A DNA stretch of 64,000 nt from Demequina salsinemoris (GTDB taxonomy: Bacteria; Actinomycetota; Actinomycetes; Actinomycetales; Demequinaceae): NCBI RefSeq assembly GCF_000974805.1, contig NZ_BBQZ01000003.1:124001-188000 (forward strand), written 5' to 3'. Within the stretch, counting starts at the first letter, position 1; every line of letters starts with the position of its first letter. The notes below the pieces were generated by a model that ran no database searches, was not told the origin of the DNA, and worked only from the letters and a program-made list of their open reading frames with translations. Of the stretch, positions 7,026-16,178 are shown piece by piece. The position numbers and the translations under genes were made by a program.

Positions 7026-8300
7026 ATGACCGCCACGCTGTTCACCAATCAGCATCCGCTCACCACGGACGTCGACATCTCCTCGCTTGCGTTCTGGTCC
7101 AGGACGTTCCGTGAGCGGGACGAGTCGTTCAAGCGCCTGCGCGGCGAGTCTCCTGTCAGCTGGCACGAGCCCATGGAGGACCTCGACCTCACCTTCGCCG
7201 ACCACGGGCAGGAGGGCTACTGGGCCGTGGTGCGGGCCGCCGACGTGAGCTACGTGTCGAACCATCACGAGCTCTTCTCCTCGGCCAAGGGCCACACGAT
7301 GCTGCACCCCGCGCGCCCCGAGATGGCGGTCGCGGCGGCCTTCCTGGATCAGGATCCGCCCGAGCACACCGCGTTCCGCAAGGTCATGAGCTCGTACTTC
7401 ACCCCGAAGGCCGTCAAACGGCTCAGCGACAGGATCGAGGAGCGAGCGGCGCAGATCGTCGACCGCGTCGTCGGCGCCGGTGACATCGAGTTCGTCGAGG
7501 CCGTCTCGTCGCGGCTGCCGATGCTCACCGTCGCGGACCTGCTCGGCGTCCCCGAGGAGCACATGGAGGCCTTCCGCGAGAACGGCGACAAGCTGCTCGC
7601 CCTCCAGGACCCCGACGCGGGCGACAGCGAGGAGGAGCGGATGGGCGTGGTCGGAGAGGCCTTCGGCTTCTACGCCGCGCTTGGAACGGAGATGGCGGAG
7701 GAGCGCGAGAAGCGCCCCACCGACGACATCATGACCGCCCTCGTTCAGGCGGAGGTCGACGGCCGCCGGCTAGACATCAGCGACATCACGATGGTCATGC
7801 TGCTCCTGTCCACCGCCGGCAACGACACGACGAAGCAGACCACGACGTGGTCGGTCATGAACCTCGTCGAGAACCCCGACCAGCGTGCCTGGCTGCTCGA
7901 GGACTACGACGCCCGCATCAACGGCGCCGTCGAGGAGATGGTGCGCTGGGCGAGCCCCGTCATCCAGTTCGCGCGCACCGCGACCCAGGACGTCGAGCTC
8001 GGCGGGCAGACGATCCTCGAGGGCGACAAGGTCGGCATCTTCTACAGCTCCGCCAACCGCGACGAGCGGCTCTTCGAGGACCCTTGGAGGTTCGACCTGT
8101 CGCGCCCCCGCAACCCGCACCTCGGCTTCGGCGGCGGTGGGGTCCACTACTGCCTCGGCAACGGCGTCGCGAAGGCGCAGCTGCGGGCCCTCATGAGGAA
8201 CATCCTCACCAAGCTGCCGGACATCGAGCTCGGCGAGCCCACCTACCTGGTCAACGACTTCATCAACGGGGTCAAGACGCTCCCCGTCACCATCCGCTGA
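7026..8300 (+). CDS. Cytochrome P450
   Basis: A 424-residue soluble bacterial P450. The I-helix oxygen-activation motif AGNDTT is present (in LLLSTAGNDTTKQTTTW), as are the K-helix ExxR (EEMVRW) and the haem loop FGGGGVHYCLG with the axial thiolate Cys376. Its closest resemblance by eye is to actinobacterial P450s acting on steroids, terpenes or fatty acids, but a CYP family number cannot be given. The ATG follows a short purine-rich leader. The next two genes encode its own ferredoxin and ferredoxin reductase, so the window holds a complete class I electron-transfer chain. Expected reaction: hydroxylation of the pathway substrate to an alcohol for the downstream dehydrogenases. Confidence 0.95.
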   Translation: MTATLFTNQHPLTTDVDISSLAFWSRTFRERDESFKRLRGESPVSWHEPMEDLDLTFADHGQEGYWAVVRAADVSYVSNHHELFSSAKGHTMLHPARPEMAVAAAFLDQDPPEHTAFRKVMSSYFTPKAVKRLSDRIEERAAQIVDRVVGAGDIEFVEAVSSRLPMLTVADLLGVPEEHMEAFRENGDKLLALQDPDAGDSEEERMGVVGEAFGFYAALGTEMAEEREKRPTDDIMTALVQAEVDGRRLDISDITMVMLLLSTAGNDTTKQTTTWSVMNLVENPDQRAWLLEDYDARINGAVEEMVRWASPVIQFARTATQDVELGGQTILEGDKVGIFYSSANRDERLFEDPWRFDLSRPRNPHLGFGGGGVHYCLGNGVAKAQLRALMRNILTKLPDIELGEPTYLVNDFINGVKTLPVTIR

Positions 8301-8315
8301 GAGAGGAGAATCACC

Positions 8316-8525
8316 ATGTCTGACTATCGCATCGAGGTCGACCGCGGCCGCTGCACGGGCATCGGCATCTGCGAGTCGATGCGCGACGACCGCTTCGAGG
8401 TCGACGACGACGGCACGCTCGTCATCCACGACGACGTCGTCGACGAGGACGAGCGGGCCGAGATCGAGAGCATCGTGCTCTCGTGTCCCGCGTCCGCCCT
8501 GAAGCTGGCCACGGTCGTGGGATGA
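8316..8525 (+). CDS. [3Fe-4S] ferredoxin, P450 redox partner
   Basis: A 69-residue ferredoxin with the pattern CTGIGIC near residues 13-19 and a distal SCP near 56, in which the middle Cys of a 4Fe-4S site is replaced; this is the usual signature of the small actinobacterial [3Fe-4S] ferredoxins paired with P450s. It is strongly acidic (DDDG, VVDEDERAEIE), as expected for docking on a basic P450 face. A GAGAGGAG ribosome binding site precedes the ATG. Its TGA overlaps the ATG of the reductase gene (ATGA), so the two are co-translated. It carries electrons one at a time from the reductase to the P450 encoded immediately upstream. Confidence 0.93.
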   Translation: MSDYRIEVDRGRCTGIGICESMRDDRFEVDDDGTLVIHDDVVDEDERAEIESIVLSCPASALKLATVVG

Positions 8526-9736
8526 CCCGCCTCGTCGTCGTCGGCGCCTCGCTCGCCGGGCTGCGCGCGGTGGAGTCGTCCAGGAGGGCAGGCTTCGACG
8601 GGGAGATCGTCCTGCTCGGCGCCGAGCGGCACCTGCCCTACGATCGGCCGCCGCTGTCCAAGCGCTACCTGGTCGGCGAGGCTGAGGCCGACACGTGGCG
8701 CACCGAGGACGAGATCCGCGGCGAGCTCGGCGTGGACCTGCGCCTCGGCGTCGCCGCGACCGGGCTGCGCCCCGCGGACCACGTCGTCGAGACCACCGAT
8801 GGCGACGTCCGCTACGACCGGCTGATCATCGCGACCGGAGCGTCGCCGCGGACGCTCCCGAGCCTGCCCGACCTCGACGGGATCGTCACTCTGCGCACGC
8901 TCGACGACGCCGACGACCTCCGCCGCCGCATCGTCCCCGGCTCACACGTCACCGTGCTGGGCGCCGGCTTCATCGGTTCCGAGATCGCGTCGTCGGCCGA
9001 GAAGATCGGCGCGTACGCGACCGTGGTCGAGGCCGCGCCGGTCCCGCTCGTGCGCGCCGTCGGCGACGAGGTGGGCGCGGCGCTCGCCCGGCTCCACCCG
9101 AGGAACGGCACGCGCCTGCTGCTCGGCACCCATATAGCGGAGTACCGAGGAGAGCGTGGGCGCGTCACCGAGGTCGTGCTTTCCACGGGAGAGGTCCTCA
9201 CGACCGACGTCGTGGTGGTCGGCATCGGCGCCGCCCCGGCGACCACGTGGCTCGAGGGCTCCGGGATCGCGCTGCACGACCGCGACGGCGGCATCGTGTG
9301 CGACGAGACGCTGCTCACGTCGGTTCCGGACGTGTGGGCAGCGGGCGACGCGGTCCACTGGCCCAACGCCGCCTACGGACGGACGATGCGGCTCGAGAAC
9401 TGGACGAACGCGAGCGACCAGGGACTCCGCGCCGGCGCCAACGCCGCGGACCCCGAGCATGCCGCGCCGTACGCGACCGTCCCGTACTTCTGGTCCGACT
9501 GGTACGGGCATCGCATCCAATTCGTCGGCGTCGCCTCGGACGAGGTCGAGTTCGTCAGCGGCGGTCCCGACGGCGACAGGTTCGTCGCGCTCTTCACCGA
9601 CGGCGACCGCGTCGTCGCCGCCGCGACGCTCAACGAGCCACGCAAGATCATGAAGCTCCGTCGGCTCATCGCCGAGCGCGGTGATCGCGCCGCGGCGCTC
9701 GCCCTCGTCAACCCCGAGCTCGTCACGAAGGAGTGA
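8522..9736 (+). CDS. FAD-dependent ferredoxin reductase
   Basis: A 404-residue pyridine-nucleotide-disulphide-type oxidoreductase of the putidaredoxin/rhodocoxin reductase family. The N-terminal FAD Rossmann motif is VVVGASLAGLRAVE, followed by LPYDRPPLSK; a second Rossmann motif VTVLGAGFIGSEIA binds NAD(P)H; a later AAGDAVHW segment is the conserved FAD-contacting GD motif, and LENWTNASDQG is typical of this family. The start at 8522 is chosen because it overlaps the ferredoxin stop and gives the family's usual N-terminus; an upstream in-frame start would add residues with no homology. Function: transfers electrons from NAD(P)H through FAD to the [3Fe-4S] ferredoxin for the P450. Confidence 0.93.
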   Translation: MTRLVVVGASLAGLRAVESSRRAGFDGEIVLLGAERHLPYDRPPLSKRYLVGEAEADTWRTEDEIRGELGVDLRLGVAATGLRPADHVVETTDGDVRYDRLIIATGASPRTLPSLPDLDGIVTLRTLDDADDLRRRIVPGSHVTVLGAGFIGSEIASSAEKIGAYATVVEAAPVPLVRAVGDEVGAALARLHPRNGTRLLLGTHIAEYRGERGRVTEVVLSTGEVLTTDVVVVGIGAAPATTWLEGSGIALHDRDGGIVCDETLLTSVPDVWAAGDAVHWPNAAYGRTMRLENWTNASDQGLRAGANAADPEHAAPYATVPYFWSDWYGHRIQFVGVASDEVEFVSGGPDGDRFVALFTDGDRVVAAATLNEPRKIMKLRRLIAERGDRAAALALVNPELVTKE

Positions 9737-10827
9737 CCGTGTCCATCACCACGACCGCAGCGGTGCTGCGCGACCCCGAGGCCGCCTACTCGATCGAGGA
9801 GGTGACGCTCGCCGACCTCGGGCCCACCGAGGTGCTCGTGAGGCTCGCCGGCGTCGGCTTCTGTCACACCGACGTCGTCGCCCGCGGGATGGCGTCCTAC
9901 GTGTTGCCCGCGATCCTCGGGCACGAGGGAGCGGGGACGGTCGAGGCGGTCGGCGCCGACGTCGACCGTGTGAGCGTGGGCGACCCCGTGATCATGTCCT
10001 TCGCCTCGTGCGGTGCGTGCGCGCAGTGCGCGGCGGCCAAGCCCTCGTACTGCGCGCTGTTCACGCCTCTCAACATGGCCGCGCGCAACCTCGACGGCAG
10101 CGCCACCGCCACGGACAGCGAGGGCGGGGAGATCGCCAACCGCTGGTTCGGGCAGTCGTCCTTCGCCGGGCGCGCGGTCATCGACCAGCGCGGCCTCGTG
10201 CTCGTCCCCGCGGGCACCGACCTCACGAAGGTCGGCCCGCTCGGATGCGGCATCCAGACCGGCGCCGGCACGGTGCTGCGGGCGATGAACGTCCAGCCGG
10301 GGCAGTCGATCGTCGTCTTCGGCGCGGGCGCCGTCGGCCTCGCGGCGGTCATGGCGGCGAGGATCGCGGGCGCCTCCGACATCGTCGCCGTGGACCTCCA
10401 CCAGTCGAGGCTCGACCTCGCGCTCGAGCTGGGCGCGACGCGCACGGTGCTCGGCAGCGACCGCAGGCTCGTCGACCGGATCACGGACGACGGTGCCGGG
10501 CTCGACTTCGCGCTCGACACCACGGGTGTGGGATCGGTCATGGAGGCCGCGATCGAGTCGGTCGGTCCGGGCGGCTCCGTCGTCCTCGTCGCCGCGAGCG
10601 AGGCAGCGCTCGAGTTCCACCCCACCCAGCTCACCGGCAAGTCGCTGTCGTACGTGCTCGAGGGCGGAGCCGATCCGCAGGAGCTCATCCCGTACCTGCT
10701 CGAGCAGTGGCGGGAGGGAAGGTTCCCTTTCGATCGGCTGATCGCGACCTACCCGTTCAGGGACATCGATCAGGCGGAGGCGGACGCGCGCTCGGGCGCC
10801 GCGATCAAGCCGGTGCTGGTGTTCTGA
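9733..10827 (+). CDS. Zinc-dependent alcohol dehydrogenase (MDR superfamily)
   Basis: A 364-residue medium-chain dehydrogenase. Catalytic-zinc ligands are visible in GFCHTDVVA and GHEGAG, the structural zinc site is the four-Cys cluster in SCGACAQCAAAKPSYC, and the cofactor-binding Rossmann motif is VFGAGAVGLAAV. The family resembles aryl/benzyl-alcohol dehydrogenases and related enzymes acting on bulky primary alcohols. The GTG start at 9733 overlaps the reductase stop (GTGA); a second GTG two codons later is possible. It is expected to convert the P450-derived alcohol to the aldehyde used by the dehydrogenase at 5554. Its stop overlaps the next start (TGATG). Confidence 0.92.
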   Translation: MTVSITTTAAVLRDPEAAYSIEEVTLADLGPTEVLVRLAGVGFCHTDVVARGMASYVLPAILGHEGAGTVEAVGADVDRVSVGDPVIMSFASCGACAQCAAAKPSYCALFTPLNMAARNLDGSATATDSEGGEIANRWFGQSSFAGRAVIDQRGLVLVPAGTDLTKVGPLGCGIQTGAGTVLRAMNVQPGQSIVVFGAGAVGLAAVMAARIAGASDIVAVDLHQSRLDLALELGATRTVLGSDRRLVDRITDDGAGLDFALDTTGVGSVMEAAIESVGPGGSVVLVAASEAALEFHPTQLTGKSLSYVLEGGADPQELIPYLLEQWREGRFPFDRLIATYPFRDIDQAEADARSGAAIKPVLVF

Positions 10828-11276
10828 TGGCCGCGGCTCCGGAGGAGGGAGTGCTCGTGTGGGCGGTCAAGGAGTCGTTCGTCGAGTACGTTGAGGCGCT
10901 CGGTCAGGTCGAGGTGGTCGCCCCGGCCACGAGGGACGATGCGGGGGGCTTCCGATTCCCGGCGTCGGCGGGCGGGTTCTCGGGGACGGTGTCGTTCCGC
11001 GCCCACCACGGCGCGATGAACGTGACGCTGCGCGACCCGCGCCTCGAGGGGGATCGGCTCACCGTGGAGTATGACGACCACGGACGTCCCCAGGGGCGGA
11101 TCGTGCTCGCGGAGGTCTCCGTCGCGGGGCGGACGGCGCTCGCGGGCCCCGGAGCGGTGGTGTTCGACTTCACCTACCCGGTCGGCACCGAGCTGGCGCC
11201 GATCGCGGTCGTGGCGGCGGCGGAGGCGGCCGCAGGAGCGTCCGGGGAGCCGGACGTGCTCGGGATCGCGGTATGA
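10827..11276 (+). CDS. Cytosolic HtaA-domain-like protein (putative haem-binding)
   Basis: A 149-residue protein whose N-terminal 90 residues read like an HtaA domain: VWAVKESFVEYVEALG, then GGFRFPASAGGF, then VSFRAHHGAMNVTLRDPRLEG. HtaA domains bind haem in corynebacterial uptake proteins, where they are secreted or membrane-anchored; this one has neither a signal peptide nor a C-terminal anchor and so stays in the cytoplasm. The conserved axial Tyr and the neighbouring His of HtaA may correspond to Tyr14 and the HH pair near 54, but this needs alignment. It ends the operon that also encodes two haem enzymes (P450 and DUF2236), so a haem-storage or delivery role is plausible. Its start overlaps the preceding stop by 1 nt. 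Confidence 0.65.
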   Translation: MAAAPEEGVLVWAVKESFVEYVEALGQVEVVAPATRDDAGGFRFPASAGGFSGTVSFRAHHGAMNVTLRDPRLEGDRLTVEYDDHGRPQGRIVLAEVSVAGRTALAGPGAVVFDFTYPVGTELAPIAVVAAAEAAAGASGEPDVLGIAV

Positions 11277-11354
11277 CCGGGGTCTCCCGGTCGCCTGCCC
11301 GCAAGGATTCTCGATTCTTGGAGCGGTACGTGCCAGGCGGGATCGCCGCCTCCC

Positions 11355-11366
11355 GGACCTTGGTCC
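11355..11366. promoter_or_regulatory. Dyad GGACC-TT-GGTCC before the hydrogenase operon
   Basis: A perfect 5-bp inverted repeat around TT, flanked by further matching C/G runs (CCC before, GGG after). It lies about 47 nt before the hydrogenase start and is not followed by a T tract, so it looks more like an operator than a terminator. The regulator is unknown. It resembles, but does not equal, the GGACATNGTCC sites near 1908-1943. Confidence 0.35.
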
Positions 11367-11412
11367 CGGGTGTCGATTAGTCGCCGTCCTAGCCTCGCAG
11401 GTGAGGCATGTC

Positions 11413-12582
11413 ATGGACGACATCAGGATCCTTCAGGCATCCGGCCTCGACGCCCTTATCGAGGAGTTGCGCTCGCGTGGCTTCCGAGTCGTCGGGCCGA
11501 CCCTCCGGGGCGATGCGATCGTCACCGGCGAGATCCGTGCGGCCTCGGACCTGCCGCGAGGCAAGGGCGACTCCCAGGACGCGAAGACGTATCGCGTGCG
11601 CTCGCGCGGCGACGACGCGTACTTCGGCTTCGCCGCGCCCGCCCAGTCCTCCAAGCCGGTGTTCTTCCCCGCGGAGGAGGTCGTCTGGCGCGGCCACCGC
11701 GACCACGACGACGATGGTCACTTCACCGTGGAGCGCGACACCCCGGACGGGGCGCCGATCGCCCTGCTGGGGGTGAGGTCCTGCGACCTCCGCGCCGTCC
11801 AGATCCACGACCGGGTCCTCGCGGGCCGGAGCCACGTCGACGCGCACTACGTGGGACGACGCGATGGCGCCTTCGTCGTCGCGGTCGCGTGCTCCGACCC
11901 GGCCGCCAGCTGCTTCTGCGCCTCGATGGGGACCGGCCCTCGCCCCGCCACGACGGACCCGGAGACCGGCGCATCGTCCTATGACCTGCTCCTGACCGAG
12001 ATCCTCGGCGAGGACGACCACCACTTCGTCATGGAGATCGGGACCGATGCGGGAAGGGAGGTCGCCGACGAGATCGGCGCCTCCATGGGCCACCCCGCGG
12101 ACAGGGACGATGCGGTCGCTGTCACGGACGCGGCCGCCGCCAGGCAGACCCGCGCCATCGACACCACGATCGTCCACGACGTGCTGCGCGCGTCCGCCGA
12201 ATCCCCGCGCTGGGAGGACGTCGCGAGCCGCTGCCTCGCGTGCACCAACTGCACGCTCGTGTGCCCCACGTGCTTCTGCACGACCGTGCAGGACGTCTCC
12301 GACCTCACCGGCGACAGCGCCGAGCGCCACCGCGTGTGGGACTCGTGCTTCTCCGAGAGCTTCAGCTACATCCATGGCGGCCCCACCCGCGAGTCCACGA
12401 AGGCCCGCTACCGCCAATGGATCACCCACAAGCTGTCCTCCTGGGAGGACCAGTTCGGCATGCTCGGCTGCGTCGGATGCGGCCGCTGCATCACGTGGTG
12501 CCCCGCGGGCATCGACATCACCGAGGAGGCCGCGGCGCTCGGGCGCATGAGCGGCCTCGCGGCACCAGCCCCAGCCACGTAG
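11413..12582 (+). CDS. [NiFe] hydrogenase, 4Fe-4S electron-transfer (beta) subunit
   Basis: A 389-residue iron-sulphur protein of the sulphhydrogenase beta-subunit type. Two ferredoxin-like clusters are visible near the C-terminus: [16 protein letters not shown] and [16 protein letters not shown]. An upstream Cys group ([14 protein letters not shown]) and the motif [18 protein letters not shown] are typical of this family. The ATG at 11413 is chosen because AGGTGAGG lies about 8 nt upstream; a GTG four codons earlier is possible. It heads a run of hydrogenase genes (gap of 9 nt to the next). It relays electrons between the catalytic small/large subunits and the FAD subunit in a cytoplasmic, bidirectional NAD(P)-coupled group 3b-like enzyme. 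Confidence 0.88.
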   Translation: MDDIRILQASGLDALIEELRSRGFRVVGPTLRGDAIVTGEIRAASDLPRGKGDSQDAKTYRVRSRGDDAYFGFAAPAQSSKPVFFPAEEVVWRGHRDHDDDGHFTVERDTPDGAPIALLGVRSCDLRAVQIHDRVLAGRSHVDAHYVGRRDGAFVVAVACSDPAASCFCASMGTGPRPATTDPETGASSYDLLLTEILGEDDHHFVMEIGTDAGREVADEIGASMGHPADRDDAVAVTDAAAARQTRAIDTTIVHDVLRASAESPRWEDVASRCLACTNCTLVCPTCFCTTVQDVSDLTGDSAERHRVWDSCFSESFSYIHGGPTRESTKARYRQWITHKLSSWEDQFGMLGCVGCGRCITWCPAGIDITEEAAALGRMSGLAAPAPAT

Positions 12583-12591
12583 GGAGCGGGC

Positions 12592-13452
12592 ATGAGCACG
12601 GCAGCAGCCGAGCCACGGATCGCCGACGCGGGCGACCCGATGGTGCCGCGCCGCTACGCGATCACCCGCGTGCGCCAGGACACGCGCGACACGTTCACCC
12701 TGCTGCTCGACCCCGTCAACGGCGCGCCGCTCACGTTCCGCGCCGGCCAGTTCACGATGCTCCACGCCTTCGGGGTGGGGGAGGTGCCCATCTCCATCTC
12801 GGGGGATCCCGCCGCGCCCGCTCCCCTCGAGCACACGATCCGCGACGTCGGCGCCGTCACCCACGCGCTCGTCAACGCCCATCCGGGCACGGAGATCGGC
12901 GTGCGAGGCCCCTTCGGGACCTCGTGGGACGTGGACGATGCGGCAGACGGCGACGTCGTCTTCGTCACGGGCGGCATCGGGCTGGCACCGCTGCGCCCGG
13001 CCATCCTCGACGTGCTGCGCGAGCGCGACCGCTACGGCAAGGTGCTGCTGCTCTACGGGTCCCGCACACCGGACGACATCCTCTTCGGCAACGAGATGCA
13101 CCGCTGGGCGGACCTGAACGACGTCAACGTGCAGATGACGGTCGACAACGCCCCCTACGGCTACACCGGCAAGGTGGGCTTCGTCACCGAGCTCATCGCC
13201 CGCGCGGGCTTCAACCCGCGCACGTCGTGGGCCTTCGTGTGCGGCCCCGAGGTGATGATGCGCTCCGCCGCGTCGGCGCTCGCGGGCCGTGGCGTCCCCG
13301 CGCCCCACATCCGGCTGTCGATGGAGCGGTCCATGAAGTGCGGCATCGGGCTGTGCGGGCACTGCCAGCTGCGCGACCTGTTCATCTGCGTCGACGGCCC
13401 CGTGCTCGACTACCCGCGGCTCGAGCCGCTCATGAGCGTGAGGGAGCTGTGA
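12592..13452 (+). CDS. [NiFe] hydrogenase, FAD/NAD(P)-binding (gamma) subunit
   Basis: A 286-residue flavoprotein of the ferredoxin-NADP reductase/dihydroorotate dehydrogenase electron-transfer type. The FAD-binding beta barrel comes first ([20 protein letters not shown]), then the nucleotide-binding domain ([33 protein letters not shown]), and last a [2Fe-2S] site [17 protein letters not shown]. This architecture matches the gamma subunit of Pyrococcus sulphhydrogenase. It exchanges hydride with NAD(P) and passes electrons to the iron-sulphur subunit upstream. The gap to the next gene is 1 nt, so it is tightly coupled within the operon. Confidence 0.92.
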   Translation: MSTAAAEPRIADAGDPMVPRRYAITRVRQDTRDTFTLLLDPVNGAPLTFRAGQFTMLHAFGVGEVPISISGDPAAPAPLEHTIRDVGAVTHALVNAHPGTEIGVRGPFGTSWDVDDAADGDVVFVTGGIGLAPLRPAILDVLRERDRYGKVLLLYGSRTPDDILFGNEMHRWADLNDVNVQMTVDNAPYGYTGKVGFVTELIARAGFNPRTSWAFVCGPEVMMRSAASALAGRGVPAPHIRLSMERSMKCGIGLCGHCQLRDLFICVDGPVLDYPRLEPLMSVREL

Positions 13453-13453
13453 C

Positions 13454-14353
13454 ATGAGCATCGCCACCGAGCCCCACGGCGTCACCGAACCACACGCCCA
13501 CTCCCACGGACACGACGACGCGGCCTCCGCATCGTCCCGGCCCAAGCTGGCCGTGTGGAAGTTCGCGTCGTGCGACGGCTGCCAGCTCAGCCTGCTCAAC
13601 TGCGAGGACGAGCTGCTCAGCATCGCCGAGGCCGTCCACATCGCCTACTTCCCCGAGGCGACCAGGGCCGTGGTCGAGGGGCCGTACGAGCTGAGCCTGG
13701 TCGAGGGCTCGATCACGACCCCCGACGACGTGCGCCGCATCCATGAGATCCGCGCCCAGTCGGGCGTGCTCGCGACGATCGGCGCGTGCGCGACCGCGGG
13801 CGGCATCCAGGCGCTGCGCAACTGGGCGGACGTCGATCAATACAGGTCGGTGGTCTACGCCCACCCGGAGTACCTCAAGACGCTCGACACGTCGACGCCG
13901 ATCGCGTCCCACGTGGACGTCGACTACGAGCTGCGCGGCTGCCCCGTGGACAAGAAGCAGCTGATCGAGGTGCTCGCCGCGTTCCTGAACGGTCGCAAGC
14001 CGCGCATCCCGACGTACTCGGTGTGCGTGGAGTGCAAGCTCAAGGGCAACGTGTGCGTGCCCGTCGCGACCGGCCAGCCGTGCCTCGGTCCCGTCACGCA
14101 GGCCGGCTGCGGCGCGCTGTGCCCGTCGTACGGCCGCGGCTGCTACGGCTGCTTCGGCCCGCAGGACAGCGCCAACACCGAGTCCCTCACACGTCAGCTG
14201 GTGGAGCTGGGGATGCCCAGCGACGACATCGTCCGGGTGTACCGGACCTTCAACGCGGGCGCGCCCGCGTTCGCCGCGGCGTCTGATGCGGTGGAGGCCG
14301 ACGCGGTCGAAGCCGCGGCCTCCCGCGCCGCAGAGCAGGGAGGCGCGTCATGA
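13454..14353 (+). CDS. hyhS: [NiFe] hydrogenase small (delta) subunit with His-rich N-terminus
   Basis: A 299-residue small subunit of the NADH-quinone oxidoreductase 20-kDa/hydrogenase small-subunit family. The proximal cluster ligands are in [15 protein letters not shown] (Cys40 and Cys43), GACATAGG, and GCPVDKKQ; a later [11 protein letters not shown] region and [18 protein letters not shown] fit additional clusters. It has no twin-arginine signal, so the enzyme is cytoplasmic. The first 33 residues include a run rich in His ([16 protein letters not shown]), which is not part of the family fold and looks like a metal-binding tail. Its stop overlaps the large-subunit start by 4 nt. Confidence 0.93.
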   Translation: MSIATEPHGVTEPHAHSHGHDDAASASSRPKLAVWKFASCDGCQLSLLNCEDELLSIAEAVHIAYFPEATRAVVEGPYELSLVEGSITTPDDVRRIHEIRAQSGVLATIGACATAGGIQALRNWADVDQYRSVVYAHPEYLKTLDTSTPIASHVDVDYELRGCPVDKKQLIEVLAAFLNGRKPRIPTYSVCVECKLKGNVCVPVATGQPCLGPVTQAGCGALCPSYGRGCYGCFGPQDSANTESLTRQLVELGMPSDDIVRVYRTFNAGAPAFAAASDAVEADAVEAAASRAAEQGGAS

Positions 14354-15657
14354 CCCACCAGCTCAAGGACGGCGGCCAGGTCCTCAACGTCGGCATGCTC
14401 GCGCGCGTCGAGGGCGAGGGCGGCATGCACATCGAGATCAAGGACCGCCAGGTCGTCGACGTGAAGCTCAACATCTTCGAGCCGCCACGCTTCTACGAGG
14501 GTTTCTTGCGCGGACGCAAGTACACGGAGCCTCCCGACATCACCGCCCGCATCTGCGGCATCTGCCCGGTCGCGTACCAGAGCGCGTCGACCGAGGCGAT
14601 GGAGACCATCTGCGGCATCGTCACGACGCCGCAGATCCAGCTCATGCGGCGGCTGCTGTACTGCGGCGAGTGGATCGAGTCGCACGCCCTGCACATCTTC
14701 ATGCTCCACGCGCCCGACTTCCTCGGCTACGAGTCCGTCCTGGAGATGGCCAAGACCTACCCGGACGTCGTGAAGATGGCCTTGCGGCTCAAGAAGGCGG
14801 GCAATGACCTCATGGAGCTCGTCGGCGGGCGCGCGATCCACCCCGTCAACGTCAAGGTCGGAGGCTTCTACAGGATGCCGACCGTCGCCGAGCTCGAGGC
14901 CCTCCGCCCCGATCTGGAACGCGGCGTCGAGGACGCGCTCGCGGCCGTGGAGCTCGTCGCGGGCTTCGACTTCCCCGAGATGGAGCAGGACTACACGTAC
15001 GTCTCGCTGCGCCACCCCGACTGGTACCCGCTCGAGCGTGGCGCTGAGGTGGTCGCCTCGAACGGCGTGCGCTTCCCCGTGGCGGAGATCCCGCAGCACA
15101 TCGAGGAGTTCCACGTCGAGCACTCGAACGCGCTCCACGCACGCTTCGACGGCGGGATCTACTTCGTCGGCCCCCTCGCGCGCTACAGCAACTGCTTCGA
15201 TCAGCTCTCGCCGCGCTGCCAGGAGGCCGCGCTGCGTGCCGGGCTCGGAGAGACCTGCCGCAACCCGTTCAAGTCGATCATTGTCCGCACCGTCGAGCTG
15301 GCCTACGCCTTCGAGGCGGCGGTGCGCATCATCGACGAATGGCGTGACGGGCGCTCGCCCTCGGTGCCGGTCGCGCCGCGCGCGGGAGAGGGCGTCGGCG
15401 CGTCCGAGGCGCCCCGCGGCACCATCTGGCACCGCTACCGCATCGACGCCGACGGGGTGATCGAGGACGCGCAGATCGTGCCGCCGACCTCGCAGAACCA
15501 GGCGAGCATCGAGGCCGACCTGAGGCTCGCCGCTCAGCAGTGGGTGGACCTCGACGACCACATGCTCACGCACCGCTGCGAGGAGGCGATCCGCAACTAT
15601 GACCCCTGCATCTCGTGCGCGACGCACTTCCTGGACCTGAGGGTGAAGCGCTCATGA
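14350..15657 (+). CDS. hyhL: [NiFe] hydrogenase large (alpha) subunit
   Basis: A 435-residue catalytic subunit. The nickel ligands appear in the N-terminal [10 protein letters not shown] (Cys69 and Cys72) and the C-terminal DPCISCATH (Cys420, Cys423). The residues after His426 (FLDLRVKRS) form the short tail that a maturation protease is expected to remove after NiFe insertion, and a protease gene follows at once. Together with the FeS, FAD and small subunits this fits group 3b (NADP-coupled, sulphhydrogenase-type) hydrogenases, found in several actinobacteria as fermentative or persistence enzymes. It overlaps both neighbours by 4 nt. Direction in vivo (H2 evolution or uptake) cannot be read from the sequence. 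Confidence 0.95.
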   Translation: MTHQLKDGGQVLNVGMLARVEGEGGMHIEIKDRQVVDVKLNIFEPPRFYEGFLRGRKYTEPPDITARICGICPVAYQSASTEAMETICGIVTTPQIQLMRRLLYCGEWIESHALHIFMLHAPDFLGYESVLEMAKTYPDVVKMALRLKKAGNDLMELVGGRAIHPVNVKVGGFYRMPTVAELEALRPDLERGVEDALAAVELVAGFDFPEMEQDYTYVSLRHPDWYPLERGAEVVASNGVRFPVAEIPQHIEEFHVEHSNALHARFDGGIYFVGPLARYSNCFDQLSPRCQEAALRAGLGETCRNPFKSIIVRTVELAYAFEAAVRIIDEWRDGRSPSVPVAPRAGEGVGASEAPRGTIWHRYRIDADGVIEDAQIVPPTSQNQASIEADLRLAAQQWVDLDDHMLTHRCEEAIRNYDPCISCATHFLDLRVKRS

Positions 15658-16178
15658 ACGCGGCACCCGTGCGCGAGGCGTCGCTCGTCATCGGACTCGG
15701 ACAGCCTGACCGGGGCGACGACGCCGTCGGGCCCGTCGTCGCCGCACGGATCCGAGAGCTCGCCGGTGACGGCGTCGAGGTGCTCACCCGCGAGGACCCG
15801 ACCGCGCTGGTCCAGGCGTGGGACGGCTACCGCATCGTCGTGCTCGTCGACTCGATCCTGTCCGGAGCCGATCCGGGCAGCCTGACCGTGCGGCACGCGG
15901 GAACCGCAGCCGAGCCGCTGCCGACGCACGCCTTCACCGCGGCGGGCAGGGGAGGCAGCCACGCGTTCGGCGTGGCCGGCGCGGTCGAGCTGTCCCGCAC
16001 GCTCGGGACGCTGCCCGAGCAGCTCGCGATCGTCGGCATCGAGGCAGAGACCTTCGACCATGGGCCCATGTCCGACGCGGTCGTCGCATGCGTGGACGAT
16101 GCGGTCGCCACCGTGATCGCCACGCTCGCCCACGCGATCGGCGAGCTGCGGGACACGGAGGCCGGATCATGTGCCTAG
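15654..16178 (+). CDS. Hydrogenase maturation endopeptidase (HybD/HoxW family)
   Basis: A 174-residue protein with the family's opening strand and metal-binding motif VIGLGQPDRGDDAVGP (the first Asp region binds nickel of the precursor) and a later LVDSILSG region carrying the second Asp. It should cleave the C-terminal tail of the large subunit after His426. The start at 15654 overlaps the large-subunit stop (ATGA); starting further upstream would add non-homologous residues. Its 3' end overlaps hypC by 10 nt. Being dedicated and in the operon, it is probably specific for this hydrogenase. Confidence 0.9.
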   Translation: MNAAPVREASLVIGLGQPDRGDDAVGPVVAARIRELAGDGVEVLTREDPTALVQAWDGYRIVVLVDSILSGADPGSLTVRHAGTAAEPLPTHAFTAAGRGGSHAFGVAGAVELSRTLGTLPEQLAIVGIEAETFDHGPMSDAVVACVDDAVATVIATLAHAIGELRDTEAGSCA

